From positions 1-18,471 of the forward strand of contig CAMDDI010000032.1 in the NCBI GenBank assembly GCA_945890905.1: DNA of 18,471 nt. Reading direction: 5' to 3'. Position numbers and translations under genes: made by a program. The notes under the pieces are model-generated. The model had not been told where the DNA came from. It searched no databases and saw only the letters and a program-made list of their open reading frames with translations. Source of the DNA: Bacteriovorax stolpii. Lineage in GTDB: Bacteria; Bdellovibrionota; Bacteriovoracia; Bacteriovoracales; Bacteriovoracaceae. Shown one piece after another: positions 1 to 6,832 of the stretch (position 1 is its first letter; every line of letters begins with the position of its first letter).

Positions 1-151
1 TCATGGCCGTAATTTCACCATGAGCTTTATTGTGAGTCTTCAATTTTGGTGAGTGAACATTCAGTTCTGTGGAGAGCATGATCTTAAAAGTATCTTTAAG
101 GGAATCAATGAAGGGTTTAGAAAATTTTACATAAGCTTCAATGTTCATCAT
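1..151 (-). CDS. CheX-like chemotaxis phosphatase domain, N-terminal 50 residues (cut by window edge)
   Basis: Only the first 50 codons are present; the gene runs off the left edge. The visible protein reads PFIDSLKDTFKIMLSTEL near its start, matching the opening of CheX-family domains, which dephosphorylate CheY-type receivers. A better preserved CheX domain at 4655-5281 has the equivalent NPFIDSTINVL, supporting the assignment. Two adjacent ATG codons (149-151 and 146-148) are possible starts; AAGGTG just upstream serves either. The catalytic ExxN motif would lie beyond the window. The gene sits downstream of the CheA-type kinase on the same strand, separated by about 300 bases and a terminator-like hairpin, so it probably has its own promoter. 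Family is likely; activity cannot be judged. Confidence 0.65.
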   Translation of the reverse strand, partial: MMNIEAYVKFSKPFIDSLKDTFKIMLSTELNVHSPKLKTHNKAHGEITAM

Positions 152-176
152 GGGCACCTTTGTGATGATTGATTGT

Positions 177-201
177 AATTATTAATTTTAAATTAATAAT
201 T
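177..201. promoter_or_regulatory. AT-rich palindrome upstream of the CheX-like gene
   Basis: Two perfect 12-base arms (AATTATTAATTT and its complement) flank a single central T, ending 25 bases before the CheX-like start codon. The position suits an operator or promoter element. In AT-rich DNA such palindromes also arise by chance, so the role is inferred. Confidence 0.35.
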
Positions 202-300
202 GCTCGCAGAGCATGACTCGGCGGAAAAAAAACTAAAATAAAATTTTGTCCTCAAAGATAGCACAAAAACGTTTTGAATACTTGAAATATAAGCTTCAGC

Positions 301-337
301 AAAAAACATCAGGGTATTCATGGTTTCAAGATACCCT
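301..337 (-). terminator. probable rho-independent terminator after the CheA-type gene
   Basis: On the minus strand, AGGGTAT (331-337) pairs with ATACCCT (311-317) across a 13-base loop. After four bases it is followed by a run of six T (301-306). It lies 111 bases past the stop codon of the CheA-type kinase and before the CheX-like gene. The 7-base stem is modest. Confidence 0.5.
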
Positions 338-447
338 TATATCTATTTTGGTTAATGGTGAAGCAGAGTCAAACTGAGATAGTTCAGATCATGAAGTAAG
401 ACATACGTCAGCTCTTGGAAGCCAGACGTGCCCAAAAGCAACATTAT

Positions 448-3096
448 CTAAGCTGCACGACGCTCCTGCTGAACAGATCCATCACCAGAGATGACCAGGT
501 CCTTAGTGCCTTCGGCACCCAGGACATCATTGAGGTCCACGAGGCTTACGACCTCGTTATCTATTACGTAACATCCCATCAGACCAAATTGTTTCGTCAT
601 ATTTTTTTCAATGTCACCGTAGGCCGTCTTGAGATCCACAATGTCTTTGACAATAATACCGATATACTGACCCTGGCTCTGGATAATCACCGTCGCAAGG
701 GGCACTTCATTTGATTTTTCAATCAAGGAAGGACTTAGTCTTGGATTTATTAATTGATCGATATCAATCAATGTCATGATTTGTTCCCGATAGGGTACCA
801 CAAAGGACTCACCACTTTGTTGTATGAGATTGTTATCAATTCTTTCAATCCTTAATATGTCTTTTTCCTCAAGGCAAAAATGTCCGGGTTTTTGTAAACT
901 GAAGACAATGACGTTGCGATTGTTTTTCAAAAGCTGATCATTTGTTTCAGTATGTTTCTTTTGATCGGTGAAGACATGATTATTAATACCAATTCGCTTG
1001 GCCACTCCATCGACGTTAAAAACCATTCCCACAGAACCATCTCCTAAGAATGTTCCTCCCAAGTATATTTCCAGGTTCTTTAGTACATTGAACGACAAAG
1101 GCTTAATGACGGCATCTTCAATGTCAAGAACGGACTCAACCCTTAAAGCGAACACGGATTCATCAGTCTTCATTATGACGATCAGTTTCTCGTAGCTAAG
1201 GCGGGATGGAATCCCCATGAGTTTTGAAACAGAATAAAGAGGAATGAGATGCTTATTAAAGCGAATAACCTCGGATCCTTCCAATTGCGTATAGTCAGAG
1301 GCTGCTAGTTGATTTTTCTCCATCACTTTTAAAATATTATCCTGGGGTATTCCATAGGCACGGTCACTAACCGAAACAAAGAGACAGTTCGTTATCATGA
1401 CTGACTTCGGGATCGGGATCTCTAAGCGAAATTGCGACCCTACTCCTTGCTTGGACTTAATTTGAATCTTACCTTTCATGGATTCGACGGAATCTTTCAC
1501 CATGCTCATTCCAACTCCGCGGCCTGAAAAATCAGTCACGTTCTGAGCTGTGGAAAAACCAGAATCAAAGATCATGTATTGAAGTTCATCCTGGGTCATC
1601 TTCTGTGCAGCCGCTGCCGTTCGTAAGCCTTTTTCAATGACTTTAGCGCGAATGATTTCTAAATTGATTCCCGCTCCATCGTCCTGGATATCCACGATGA
1701 TGTTTTCCCCAATACAGCTAAATCGAAGGAGCAGTTTACCTTTTATATTTTTACCCAAGGCCGCACGTTTTTCTGGAGTTTCAATACCATGATCAATAGA
1801 ATTTCTCATCATGTGAACAAGTGACTTCGTAAGCACTTCCGCGATCGAGTTATCGAGGCGTAAGTCATCTCCTTCAACCACAAAATCAATTTCTTTATTA
1901 AGTGCCCTCGCCGTATCACGGACCGTTCTGATCAAAGGTTTGACCAGAGAGTTCACCGGAACCCTTCGAATGTCAGTAATCTTACTTTGCACGTCACTAT
2001 TGATCTTGTGCATTTCATCAAGGAGTTCACCCAACAATCCAATCTCTTTGTCTCCTTGATATTGTTTTTCAAGACTTTTTACAGTCTTGTTAATCATGTT
2101 TCGGATAACTGTCATTTCTCCGGAAGTCTGCATGAACTCATTGAGTAGAGTCATTGAAACTCTGAGTTCTGAAGCTTTGTGCTCTTTTGCACCCGCCACG
2201 ACTTCATTCCCATGATCGCTCTGTGCTGTCTTGTGTTCAGTTACCTCAGTGTTCTCAACGGGTATATCCTTGAAGATTTTAATCATCTCGGGAATGTCAT
2301 GAACTCCGTGATTGCCGGTCTTGAATTCTTCAACAAATACTTTCAGGAAGTCATTGCCTTTAAGAAAGACTGATACAATACCGGCCGTAACAGGGCGGGA
2401 TCCGTTCTGAACGTCTTTTAGAAGATCTTCAAATGCATGGGAATAGTTATGAAGATTGCGAGGTTCAAAAAAACCTGATGAACCTTTGATCGTATGAACC
2501 ATCCCAAAGATGCGTGCAATCGCATCTGTATTGTGAGGATTATTCTCAAGCTCTAAGCATGAGTCTTCAATGTTTTCTAAAAGGTTTGTTGCATCATCAG
2601 TGAAGCCTTTTAGCATGTCATACTCTTCTTTCAGAGTTTGAGCGCGCGCTTCACCTTCTTTTTTTATGAAGGACTCAAGATCACTAACTTTGAAGGGCTT
2701 TTCCAAAAAGCCACAGATTTTATGTTCAAGGCCCTTGAGTGCCATTTCGCGGTTTACAAAGCCGGAGAGAATAGCGAATGGAATTTCTGGTGCGACAGTG
2801 AGAACTTGTGATCGAAACTCAAACCCATCCATTACTGGCATTTTAAAATCTGAGACAATAAAGAGAATGCGCGATTTATTCTTCGATATGAATTTTAAGC
2901 TGCTCTCTGTATCGGTTGAAGTAAATGCTTCGAGTCCAAGTGTCTTTGCATTTTGTTTAAATATCTCCAAAGCATCACCATCATCATCGACATAGACAAC
3001 CACTGGAACAAGCCCGTTCATCTCTGCTAACAACAGACGCTCTTTTTCACCCGTACTGGCATTGTCCCACACAGAATCGAAAATATTTTTACTCAT
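448..3096 (-). CDS. CheA-type hybrid histidine kinase: REC-HPt-kinase-CheW-CheW
   Basis: An 882-residue cytoplasmic chemosensory kinase. Domains in order: receiver (about 32-145) with acidic D37-D39, phosphoacceptor D83 (SDFKMP), S111 and K133; an HPt/P1 domain with phosphorylatable H201 in HTIKGSSGFF; a helical dimerisation region (about 308-380); an ATPase with N-box N432 and H436 (MMRNSIDHG), G1 motif DDGAG (472-476) and G2 GRGVGM (525-530); then two CheW-like halves (about 566-700 and 726-865). All catalytic residues are present. Ordinary CheA has no N-terminal receiver and only one CheW domain. No CheW, methyl-accepting receptor or CheB/CheR gene is visible, so receptor coupling is unknown. 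The start is supported by GAGGA upstream, and an inverted repeat (3113-3138) sits 16 bases before it. Neighbouring receiver and CheX proteins are plausible phosphorelay partners. Confidence 0.93.
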   Translation of the reverse strand: MSKNIFDSVWDNASTGEKERLLLAEMNGLVPVVVYVDDDGDALEIFKQNAKTLGLEAFTSTDTESSLKFISKNKSRILFIVSDFKMPVMDGFEFRSQVLTVAPEIPFAILSGFVNREMALKGLEHKICGFLEKPFKVSDLESFIKKEGEARAQTLKEEYDMLKGFTDDATNLLENIEDSCLELENNPHNTDAIARIFGMVHTIKGSSGFFEPRNLHNYSHAFEDLLKDVQNGSRPVTAGIVSVFLKGNDFLKVFVEEFKTGNHGVHDIPEMIKIFKDIPVENTEVTEHKTAQSDHGNEVVAGAKEHKASELRVSMTLLNEFMQTSGEMTVIRNMINKTVKSLEKQYQGDKEIGLLGELLDEMHKINSDVQSKITDIRRVPVNSLVKPLIRTVRDTARALNKEIDFVVEGDDLRLDNSIAEVLTKSLVHMMRNSIDHGIETPEKRAALGKNIKGKLLLRFSCIGENIIVDIQDDGAGINLEIIRAKVIEKGLRTAAAAQKMTQDELQYMIFDSGFSTAQNVTDFSGRGVGMSMVKDSVESMKGKIQIKSKQGVGSQFRLEIPIPKSVMITNCLFVSVSDRAYGIPQDNILKVMEKNQLAASDYTQLEGSEVIRFNKHLIPLYSVSKLMGIPSRLSYEKLIVIMKTDESVFALRVESVLDIEDAVIKPLSFNVLKNLEIYLGGTFLGDGSVGMVFNVDGVAKRIGINNHVFTDQKKHTETNDQLLKNNRNVIVFSLQKPGHFCLEEKDILRIERIDNNLIQQSGESFVVPYREQIMTLIDIDQLINPRLSPSLIEKSNEVPLATVIIQSQGQYIGIIVKDIVDLKTAYGDIEKNMTKQFGLMGCYVIDNEVVSLVDLNDVLGAEGTKDLVISGDGSVQQERRAA

Positions 3097-3112
3097 GGTT
3101 GGTCCTCACTTT

Positions 3113-3138
3113 GGTAAATTACCTATCGGTAATTTGCC
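3113..3138. promoter_or_regulatory. inverted-repeat operator before the CheA-type gene
   Basis: Perfect 8-base arms AAATTACC and GGTAATTT flank a 4-base centre (TATC on plus, GATA on minus), and the symmetry resumes for two more bases outside one mismatch. It ends 16 bases upstream of the kinase start. The ACC-GATA-GGT core recurs at the globin gene (3619-3634). The layout resembles TetR-family operators; the regulator is not in the window. Confidence 0.55.
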
Positions 3139-3167
3139 AGGAAACAGTATTAAGAACGAATTGATTA

Positions 3168-3617
3168 TTAGGCGGAGTGCTTAATGGGATTTGGGACATT
3201 GATAATTTCGTCGGTATTAAAGCGAAGAGAGCATTCAGAAACTGAGTTCTTAACTATACCTTTCTTAAAGGCCTGGTCTATTTTAAGCCAATGTTGTTGA
3301 TTTTGCTCACTCACCCCAGCTTCGTGAAAAGCCTCCTTGAGAAATTGAGTACGAAGTTCAAAAAGATCTTCCGAAATAAACATATGCCGATGTGCCGGGA
3401 TTGGCAGTTTTCCCAGGTAAATAGCCGGTCCTCCCATGGCCTGAGACATGAAATCACTCTGCTGAATTTCGATGATTTCCTGTTGAATGCCGTGAAAGTA
3501 CTGCCCAATCCATGGGTGCTTATAAATCTTGTCGTAAAAGATCTTATGAACCTTATCCAGGGTAGGGCGGCCGCCAATTAAATCAAATAAAGTGTCATCA
3601 CCAATTTTCATAACCAT
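3168..3617 (-). CDS. truncated hemoglobin (bacterial 2/2 globin)
   Basis: A 149-residue protein of the truncated hemoglobin family, small cytoplasmic haem proteins that bind O2 or NO and often detoxify nitric oxide or reactive oxygen. Visible family signs are the N-terminal LFDLIGG, then FYDKIYKHPWIGQYFHGI with Y28 at the usual distal B10 Tyr position, MGGPAIYLGK, and PAHRHM, where H76 or H78 would be the proximal haem ligand. The last 30 residues extend past the usual fold. The start at 3617 has AGG five bases upstream, inside the operator, so a bound repressor would also cover the ribosome site; an internal ATG at codon 3 is a weaker alternative. The gene lies just upstream of the CheA-type kinase on the same strand. 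Globin subgroup and ligand are not settled. Confidence 0.85.
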   Translation of the reverse strand: MVMKIGDDTLFDLIGGRPTLDKVHKIFYDKIYKHPWIGQYFHGIQQEIIEIQQSDFMSQAMGGPAIYLGKLPIPAHRHMFISEDLFELRTQFLKEAFHEAGVSEQNQQHWLKIDQAFKKGIVKNSVSECSLRFNTDEIINVPNPIKHSA

Positions 3618-3618
3618 A

Positions 3619-3634
3619 TTGACCTATCGGTCTA
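3619..3634. promoter_or_regulatory. operator-like inverted repeat at the globin start
   Basis: Read on the minus strand it is TAGACC-GATA-GGTCAA, with arms matching in five of six positions, directly abutting the globin start codon. From memory it closely resembles the NemR box (TAGACC-N4-GGTCTA) of the E. coli TetR-family regulator. Same core as 3113-3138. Confidence 0.5.
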
Positions 3635-3828
3635 TACAAATTGAAACATTATGATTGATTTAAATACCCATGAGGATTTTGAAGTGTGATGCTGCGATAT
3701 AAGGAAAGTATTTTTCTAACACATGGAACGCGCTAACTCCAACTTTGCAAAGAGGGAACTGCTAATCTTCCGGGTCATAAATAAATTTACATATTGTACA
3801 TTCATACTTTGAGCCGAGGATCGACATC

Positions 3829-4044
3829 TCAGATTTCTTTTTTTTGATTTTCTTGAGATTCGATAGCTTCGAGAAGTTCACGATAGTTTTGAACAAGCAA
3901 AATTGCCTCTTGAGTCGCTTTTTCTATTTTCACGATTCTATCATTACTCTCACTTAGATCACGTTTAAGCATCCCGGTGAAGCCATCAATCTTTGCTAGT
4001 TTGTTTGTCAGGTCGTGGAGAAATACGTGATCCTCTTTAGTCAT
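3829..4044 (-). CDS. small stand-alone histidine-kinase H-box (DHp-like) protein
   Basis: A 71-residue, mostly helical, charged protein. Residues 9-15 (LHDLTNK) followed by IDGFTGML resemble the H-box of sensor kinases (HDL-NP-L--I-GF), with H10 the possible phosphoacceptor; the rest reads as a second coiled helix (about 35-65). There is no ATPase domain, membrane segment or sensor. It could be a dimeric phosphotransfer protein or an inhibitor mimicking a kinase dimerisation domain. The ATG at 4044 is chosen because AAAAGGA lies about six bases upstream; a longer TTG start at 4068 would overlap the preceding reading frame and has no ribosome site. Neighbouring broken and intact receiver genes supply possible partners. 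Function is inferred from one motif. Confidence 0.6.
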   Translation of the reverse strand: MTKEDHVFLHDLTNKLAKIDGFTGMLKRDLSESNDRIVKIEKATQEAILLVQNYRELLEAIESQENQKKEI

Positions 4045-4060
4045 AATAATCCTTTTGGAA

Positions 4061-4315
4061 TTACTCAAAAAACCGATTCTTTAAAGAGTAAAAATATTGT
4101 TTAAATTTGGCAGGTTTCTTAGAAATTCCCTCTATTTTAGCGTAAACCTCATTCAAATCAAAGGGGCCTTCGTCATGGATTTCCATAATGCAGTCAACGA
4201 TATTTTGCGAAAAGATAAATAGGTGGCCTAGGCCAGATTCGCTGCAGCAAGTAAAAATGAATGTTTCGTAAGATATGACTTCATTCATAAAGTAAGGGAT
4301 TGGTCTGTCTTGCAA
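4061..4315 (-). CDS. uncharacterised 84-codon frame, possibly a remnant
   Basis: An open frame of up to 84 codons with no recognised domain. It is rich in aromatic residues in the middle (FIFTCCSESGLGHLFIFS) and ends in a Lys/Phe-rich tail. The upstream start would be TTG with GGAG too close; the ATG at codon 10 has no ribosome site. It lies directly downstream of the decayed receiver at 4416-4649 and may be the 3' part of that gene in another frame. Against this, it ends 17 bases before the next start, as in a working operon. It may be a real small gene or debris. Confidence 0.3.
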   Translation of the reverse strand: MQDRPIPYFMNEVISYETFIFTCCSESGLGHLFIFSQNIVDCIMEIHDEGPFDLNEVYAKIEGISKKPAKFKQYFYSLKNRFFE

Positions 4316-4415
4316 ATCTCCAGGGATACTTTGAATTGCTCTTCAACAAACGGGATAAAAGTTGCGACCTGGATGTTTGATATGTCCAAAAAAGCAACTC
4401 CGTTCCTGGAACTCT

Positions 4416-4649
4416 TCATGCATGGTTGTTAAGTCTGAGATGCTTGTAAACTTCACCACCATTCTTGTGTGGCATATTGCAATCACAAAATATGAGATGA
4501 ATCTCGTGATTATTTAGCTGATTGATGGCCTCGTTTCCATCGTTTGCGTAGTGGATCGTTCATATGTTTGAAGATTCCAGTAAAAAACTCAGAATATCCC
4601 GGATATCTTCTTCATCATCTGCAATTAAGATATTAATTGCAGATGCATT
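4416..4649 (-). pseudogene. decayed receiver (REC) domain gene
   Basis: Translating the minus strand gives a clear receiver N-terminal half: INILIADDEEDIRDILSFLL with the acidic pair, then after an in-frame TGA (4560-4562) the same frame continues through IHYANDGNEAINQL and LIFCDCNMPHKNGGEVYKHL, with the phosphoacceptor Asp in CDCNMP. A second stop ends the frame at 4416-4418. No ATG precedes it in frame; a nearby ATG (4646-4648) is one base out of frame. Downstream, a different frame (about 4302-4420) reads FIPFVEEQFKVSL, perhaps the receiver's C-terminal KPF region. Internal stop, missing start and frame changes indicate decay. It follows the REC-CheX gene within about ten bases, so it was probably co-transcribed. 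Confidence 0.7.
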
Positions 4650-4654
4650 TTTTC

Positions 4655-5281
4655 TTATCCAACTTTCTGAAATGAAACTTCAACGAAAAAATGTCCGCAA
4701 TCTGTAGAAAACTTAACAACGATTCGAGGTGCTTTAAATACACTACTAATGCTGTGTTTTTCACCAACTGTTATCGACGGAGTCGACATTTGTATTTGCG
4801 TTTTAAGTTTGTCGTTGAAAAATGCCTTCGCATTGCCAAAGATCTGATTACATAGTTCTGCAACGCCATCCCGGTTCTCATCATTTATCTCATCAAATTC
4901 GGTATAAAGCAGCTTAGACATCACTTTGAGGTAAGTTTCTTTCGGGAATGAGAGACAAAAGAATCCTTCGAATACTGGACTGTGGATGGGATAAAAAGCA
5001 GAAATATCCCCTTTAAAAGATTCGCCCTTTGACACGTTTATTTCTTCTTTTATGGCCTCTGTTCCTGTGGTGATTCTCAATACATTGATTGTTGAATCAA
5101 TAAAAGGATTCATGAATTTAACTTCAAGGTTAGGTTTGTCCGGCGCCGCCTTGGGGGGATTCAGTACTAGAGAAACTTGATTTTTTAGTTTCTCCAGATT
5201 GAAAGGCTTGCCGAAATAAAAGATGCTCCTTTTTTCCCCGATCAGTTGAACATCATTCATGGTCATGTCTCCACCTGACAT
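4655..5281 (-). CDS. CheX phosphatase domain with receiver C-terminal stub (3' part of the interrupted gene)
   Basis: From the first in-frame ATG after the TAA, 208 residues remain: about 40 of receiver tail, a Pro/Lys linker (42-50) and a CheX domain (about 55-205). CheX removes phosphate from CheY-type receivers. The CheX signature is intact: NPFIDSTINVL at the start and AELCNQIFGNAK, giving the catalytic E142 and N145 of the ExxN motif. This part could still be made by reinitiation: AGGTGGAG (5269-5276) stands eight bases before an ATG at 5260, a better start than 5281, which has no ribosome site. If so, the cell would make a free CheX with a short N-terminal tail. Confidence 0.6.
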   Translation of the reverse strand: MSGGDMTMNDVQLIGEKRSIFYFGKPFNLEKLKNQVSLVLNPPKAAPDKPNLEVKFMNPFIDSTINVLRITTGTEAIKEEINVSKGESFKGDISAFYPIHSPVFEGFFCLSFPKETYLKVMSKLLYTEFDEINDENRDGVAELCNQIFGNAKAFFNDKLKTQIQMSTPSITVGEKHSISSVFKAPRIVVKFSTDCGHFFVEVSFQKVG

Positions 5282-5326
5282 AATGAATATATTTCGAGGT
5301 CGATTTTTTTTATTAAGGAAGTTGAT

Positions 5327-5539
5327 TTATTTGACAACTTTACGGCCATCGAACTTGGGTAAATTTAAATCCAGAAAAATAATATAGAATTCTACTTTTT
5401 CAAGATATTGCATAACCTGAATGCCATCCAACGCTGTAGAAATAACAAGGGTTGGAAAATTTTTTTCCACGAAATTTTTTAAAATCTCAACAATTTCAGT
5501 GTCGTCATCAGCAATCAGTATCTTTTTCTGAGGTTCCAT
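5327..5539 (-). CDS. receiver N-terminal half (5' part of the interrupted gene)
   Basis: This reads 70 residues from MEPQKK to the TAA. It has the first three receiver strands with KILIADDD and LDLNLP but lacks the conserved Ser/Thr and Lys needed for phosphoryl signalling. If translated as it stands, the product is probably unstable. Confidence 0.45.
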   Translation of the reverse strand: MEPQKKILIADDDTEIVEILKNFVEKNFPTLVISTALDGIQVMQYLEKVEFYIIFLDLNLPKFDGRKVVK

Positions 5540-5662
5540 GTTCGTCCATGTTGAGAAGGATTTTTGTTTTATCGAGATTGTACAACGGAACTTGAGCGAT
5601 ATGTGGGTCAAGAGTGTATTGTCAGAAAAATCTCTGGAAGGAAAGACGGTCTGTTTTTATTC

Positions 5663-5676
5663 TTAAATTAATTTAA
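5663..5676. promoter_or_regulatory. 14-base AT palindrome between response regulator and REC-CheX gene
   Basis: TTAAATTAATTTAA is perfectly self-complementary and lies about 125 bases upstream of the REC-CheX start. It shares ATTAATTT with the palindrome before the other CheX-like gene (177-201). A regulatory role is a guess. Confidence 0.25.
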
Positions 5677-5706
5677 ACTTAATAAATGGGTACTAATTAA
5701 GATATT

Positions 5707-6384
5707 CTATTTGCATGTCAGCATGTAACCCTTACCCCAGACACTTACGATTTCTAAGTTATGCTTATTCATCGCAATTTTTTTTCGTATCGAGAAGATA
5801 TGAACATCAATGTTGCGGTTTTGAATTTTTTCGTCTTTATCGAAAAGAGCTATGAGTTCAGAGCGATTGACCTCTTTGTTCCTGTTGGAATAAAGATAGT
5901 TAAAGATCAGGAATTCTCTGACAGTAAAACTAAATATCTTACCATCAATAACAATACAGTGAGCTTCGGGAAGTATTTTAAATCCTGAATCGATCATGCT
6001 CCTCTGCATATGTGATGCTTTGGCTTGAGCATTTTTCAATCGAAGCAATAATTCATCTTTGTTAAATGGTTTAAGAATATAATCGTCTGCTCCTGCCTGC
6101 AGACCCCGGATAATTTCCTCAGGGCGAATGTACGCTGAAATCATAAAGAGAGGTGAGTGCTTATCTGATCGACGAATCATTTTTACGATATCGATCCCTT
6201 GAATTCCTGGTAGATTCCAGTCGATCAAATAAATACAGTTCAAAGGGCGGTCGCGATCAGAAATAAAATCTTCTGCAGTAGAATAGGGTCGGACTTCAAA
6301 TCCTTCCTTTCCCAGCAAATGACCTAATACTTCAATAAGCTCTTTTTCATCTTCAATGATGACAATTGTATTTTTCGCGCTCAT
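5707..6384 (-). CDS. OmpR/PhoB-family response regulator (REC + winged helix)
   Basis: A 225-residue DNA-binding response regulator of normal length. The receiver (about 5-118) has the E11-D12 acidic pair, phosphoacceptor D55 (LIDWNLPG), S83 and K105 (ILKPF). The C-terminal winged helix (about 133-225) shows the FTVREFLIFNYL entry, a recognition helix around RNIDVHIFSIRKKI, and the wing VWGKGYML, as in OmpR/PhoB proteins that activate or repress promoters when phosphorylated. The start has a strong AAGGGA five bases upstream. No conventional cognate sensor kinase is adjacent; the CheA-type kinase or the H-box protein in this cluster could feed it. Target genes are unknown. It is intact, unlike the two receiver genes downstream. 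Confidence 0.93.
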   Translation of the reverse strand: MSAKNTIVIIEDEKELIEVLGHLLGKEGFEVRPYSTAEDFISDRDRPLNCIYLIDWNLPGIQGIDIVKMIRRSDKHSPLFMISAYIRPEEIIRGLQAGADDYILKPFNKDELLLRLKNAQAKASHMQRSMIDSGFKILPEAHCIVIDGKIFSFTVREFLIFNYLYSNRNKEVNRSELIALFDKDEKIQNRNIDVHIFSIRKKIAMNKHNLEIVSVWGKGYMLTCK

Positions 6385-6625
6385 TTGTTCCCTTCGAATT
6401 GCTCTGTTAAAGCGTGAAGTCTTTTTTATTATAATACTTTTGGCGGCTTCTAGGCTCGACGCTCATCGACCACGAGTAGTCGCGTAGCGTTCTCATTAGG
6501 ATTGGACGGTATCGTCGGTGTGTTTTAGGATATCTTAAGATACTGGTAGGATCTGTTCAATAGCTAGTTTAATGCTATCAACTAAATAGTGTTCTCCTTT
6601 AGAGATCACAAAACTCAAAGAAAAT
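6385..6625. other. intergenic stretch without a recognised gene
   Basis: About 240 bases between the response-regulator start and the tRNA terminator, on the upstream side of the regulator gene. No coding frame with a ribosome site was seen. It contains a 12-base palindrome TATCTTAAGATA (6531-6542) of unknown meaning. The promoter of the response regulator should lie here but no convincing -35/-10 pair was identified. Confidence 0.4.
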
Positions 6626-6654
6626 AAAAAAGCCTCCATTTCGGAGGCTTTTTT
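6626..6654 (-). terminator. rho-independent terminator downstream of tRNA-Gly
   Basis: A-rich GCCTCC (6632-6637) pairs with GGAGGC (6643-6648) across a 5-base loop, and the stem extends through six A:T pairs. A and T runs on both sides make it able to work in either direction; the gene it serves is the minus-strand tRNA. Confidence 0.85.
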
Positions 6655-6694
6655 ATTTGGTAAATTGTATTGGGGAAATGCATCCATTAAATAA

Positions 6695-6770
6695 TGGAGC
6701 GGCTGATCAGATTCGAACTGACGACCTTCTGCATGGCAAGCAGACGCTCTACCAACTGAGCTACAACCGC
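6695..6770 (-). tRNA. tRNA-Gly (anticodon GCC)
   Basis: The 76-base minus-strand sequence folds as a tRNA. The acceptor stem GCGGTTG/CAGCCGC has one G:U pair, the D-arm contains AGCTCAGTTGGTAGAGC, the anticodon stem TCTGC/GCAGA encloses the loop TTGCCAT, and the T-arm contains GTTCGAATC. The loop gives anticodon GCC, reading glycine codons GGC and GGT. The 3' CCA is encoded (6695-6697). It is flanked by a strong promoter and a terminator, so it is a single-gene unit. Confidence 0.95.
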
Positions 6771-6787
6771 GTTAAAACGTGAGCACC

Positions 6788-6816
6788 ATCATATTCAGGC
6801 TGAGTTTTCTTGTCAA
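6788..6816 (-). promoter_or_regulatory. sigma-70 type promoter of tRNA-Gly
   Basis: On the minus strand TTGACA (6811-6816) and TATGAT (6788-6793) are separated by exactly 17 bases and lie 18 bases upstream of the mature tRNA 5' end. This is the closest match to the bacterial consensus in the window. Confidence 0.85.
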
Positions 6817-6832
6817 CGCCAACTTACAAGAA

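Larger units (their letters stand above)
4655..5539 (-). pseudogene. REC-CheX fusion gene interrupted by one in-frame TAA
   Basis: One frame runs from ATG 5539 to a stop at 4655 and encodes a complete receiver followed by a CheX phosphatase, except for a TAA at 5327-5329 (codon 71). Before it lie D11-D13 and phosphoacceptor D57 (FLDLNLPKFDG). After it, still in frame, come RNIFIMSGG (the fourth receiver strand, S88) and K111 in FGKPF, then the CheX domain. The break falls in the helix between receiver strands 3 and 4, so neither half-receiver should fold alone. Every other key residue is kept and there is no frameshift, so this is a very young nonsense mutation, a sequencing error or readthrough. 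The ATG at 5539 has GGA five bases upstream; a longer TTG start has no ribosome site. Confidence 0.7.

Noticed and set aside
415..714. Plus-strand 99-codon frame overlapping the CheA-type gene
   Set aside because: It lies opposite the conserved CheW-like region, has no domain signature and no ribosome site; it is a shadow of the minus-strand gene.
6695..6770. tRNA-Gly as an integration site for a mobile island
   Set aside because: No repeat of the tRNA 3' end was found in the window, and the neighbouring operon looks chromosomal.
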